Source of the DNA: Alphaproteobacteria bacterium
Lineage (GTDB): Bacteria; Pseudomonadota; Alphaproteobacteria; Micropepsales; Micropepsaceae
NCBI GenBank assembly: GCA_028292825.1
Contig: JAQGLO010000046.1
Span: forward strand, 1 to 37,444
Direction: 5' to 3'
Length of the DNA stretch: 37,444 nt
This document shows, one piece after another, positions 36,992-37,444 of the stretch. The position numbers were made by a program, and so were the translations under genes. Every line of letters begins with the position of its first letter. Positions within the stretch are counted from its first letter, which is position 1. The notes under the pieces were generated by a model that was not told the DNA's origin, searched no databases, and saw only the letters and a program-made list of their open reading frames with translations.

Positions 36992-37444
36992 ATGACCAAG
37001 ACATATCTCAGCAAGACCATGCCCTCCCCGATCGGCATCCTGACGCTTGTCGCCAGCGAGACCGGCCTCGCCGCCATCCTGTGGGAGAATGACGATCCCA
37101 GGCGCGTGCGCCTGGACTACATCCCCGGCGACAATGCCGTGCTGCGGGATGCCGCGCGCCAGCTGGGCGAATATTTCGCCGGCACGCGCACGACCTTCAC
37201 CATGAAGCTGGATTTCACCGGCACGGAATTCCAGAAATCCGTCTGGCAGGCGTTGCTCACCATCCCGTTCGGCGAAACCCGCAGCTATGCGGACATCGCC
37301 CGCCAGATCGGCAATCCCAAGGCCGTGCGCGCGGTCGGTGCGGCCAATGGTAAAAACCCGATCTCGATCATCGCGCCCTGTCACCGTGTCATCGGCGCCA
37401 ACGGCAAGCTGACGGGCTTTGCCGGCGGGCTCGACGCCAAGGCG
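36992..37444 (+). CDS. ogt: Methylated-DNA--[protein]-cysteine S-methyltransferase (partial)
   Basis: The enzyme removes O6-alkyl groups from guanine in a suicidal transfer to its own cysteine. The first 151 codons are seen; the frame is open at the right window edge. Motifs are MPSPIGILTLVASETGLAAILW at the N-terminus, then FQKSVWQALLTIPFGETRSYADIA, AVRAVGAANGKNPI and IIAPCHRVIGANGKLTGFAGG with the acceptor Cys130. No Ada regulatory domain precedes it, so it is the Ogt type. ATG 36992 follows an AGGA-like site. Confidence 0.94.
   Translation, partial: MTKTYLSKTMPSPIGILTLVASETGLAAILWENDDPRRVRLDYIPGDNAVLRDAARQLGEYFAGTRTTFTMKLDFTGTEFQKSVWQALLTIPFGETRSYADIARQIGNPKAVRAVGAANGKNPISIIAPCHRVIGANGKLTGFAGGLDAKA

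Overview
This 37.4 kb window is chromosomal DNA of a GC-rich alphaproteobacterium. The evidence is a C4-pathway 5-aminolevulinate synthase (hemA), a MucR/Ros-family regulator, a leucyl-transferase Bpt, a DUF6898 small protein, an LdtR-type MarR regulator, and a glyA-nrdR-ribH-nusB-thiL run that is an alphaproteobacterial gene order. The exact genus cannot be read from the sequence; a Micropepsaceae/Rhizomicrobium-like lineage is a guess. Genes are tightly packed, with no intergenic gap above 300 bases. I saw no IS element, prophage, CRISPR array or rRNA.

Layout. (1) 1-3917, minus strand: glyA, nrdR, ribH, nusB, thiL and the start of an exported protein. ribD, ribE and ribBA, usually found between nrdR and ribH in relatives, are absent, and RibH itself lacks the usual catalytic motif. 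(2) 3918-8009: a MucR-like regulator that has lost three of four zinc ligands, a DUF6898 gene coupled to hemA, two membrane proteins (DUF1295, DUF1345) and an LdtR-like MarR regulator. (3) 8170-11505: an HIBYL-CoA hydrolase-like gene divergent from hemB-clcA. (4) 11521-16200, minus: a five-gene emrR-emrA-emrB efflux unit that continues into a beta-hydroxyacid dehydrogenase and a TetR regulator. (5) 16241-19130, minus: a phosphate-starvation unit (OprP-like porin, then pstS) behind an array of four 11-bp-phased Pho-box repeats, closed by a strong terminator. (6) 19215-21569: a flavin reductase, motB and bpt. (7) 21573-25765, minus: an ABC export operon (ATPase, two different FtsX/MacB-type permeases, membrane-fusion adaptor). 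(8) 25918-28139, minus: metG with a coupled GNAT acetyltransferase. (9) 28210-30326: two translationally coupled paralogous exported proteins, probably of mutarotase-like fold and of unknown function, followed by tRNA-Thr(UGU) whose CCA end runs into a perfect 36-nt palindrome. (10) 30540-36904: a large FAD/Fe-S D-2-hydroxyacid dehydrogenase divergent from a serine/alanine-glyoxylate-type aminotransferase, an ACS-family MFS carrier and an exported double cupin. (11) 36992 to the end: a methylated-DNA-cysteine methyltransferase cut by the window edge.

The genes fall into housekeeping (one-carbon, flavin, thiamine, haem, tRNA charging) mixed with small accessory modules for efflux, phosphate capture and organic-acid use. 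The leads most worth following are the altered lumazine synthase with its missing partners, the coupled secreted paralogs, the dehydrogenase embedded in the efflux operon, the zinc-ligand-less MucR and the tRNA-abutting palindrome. No clearly new defence or mobile system was seen.
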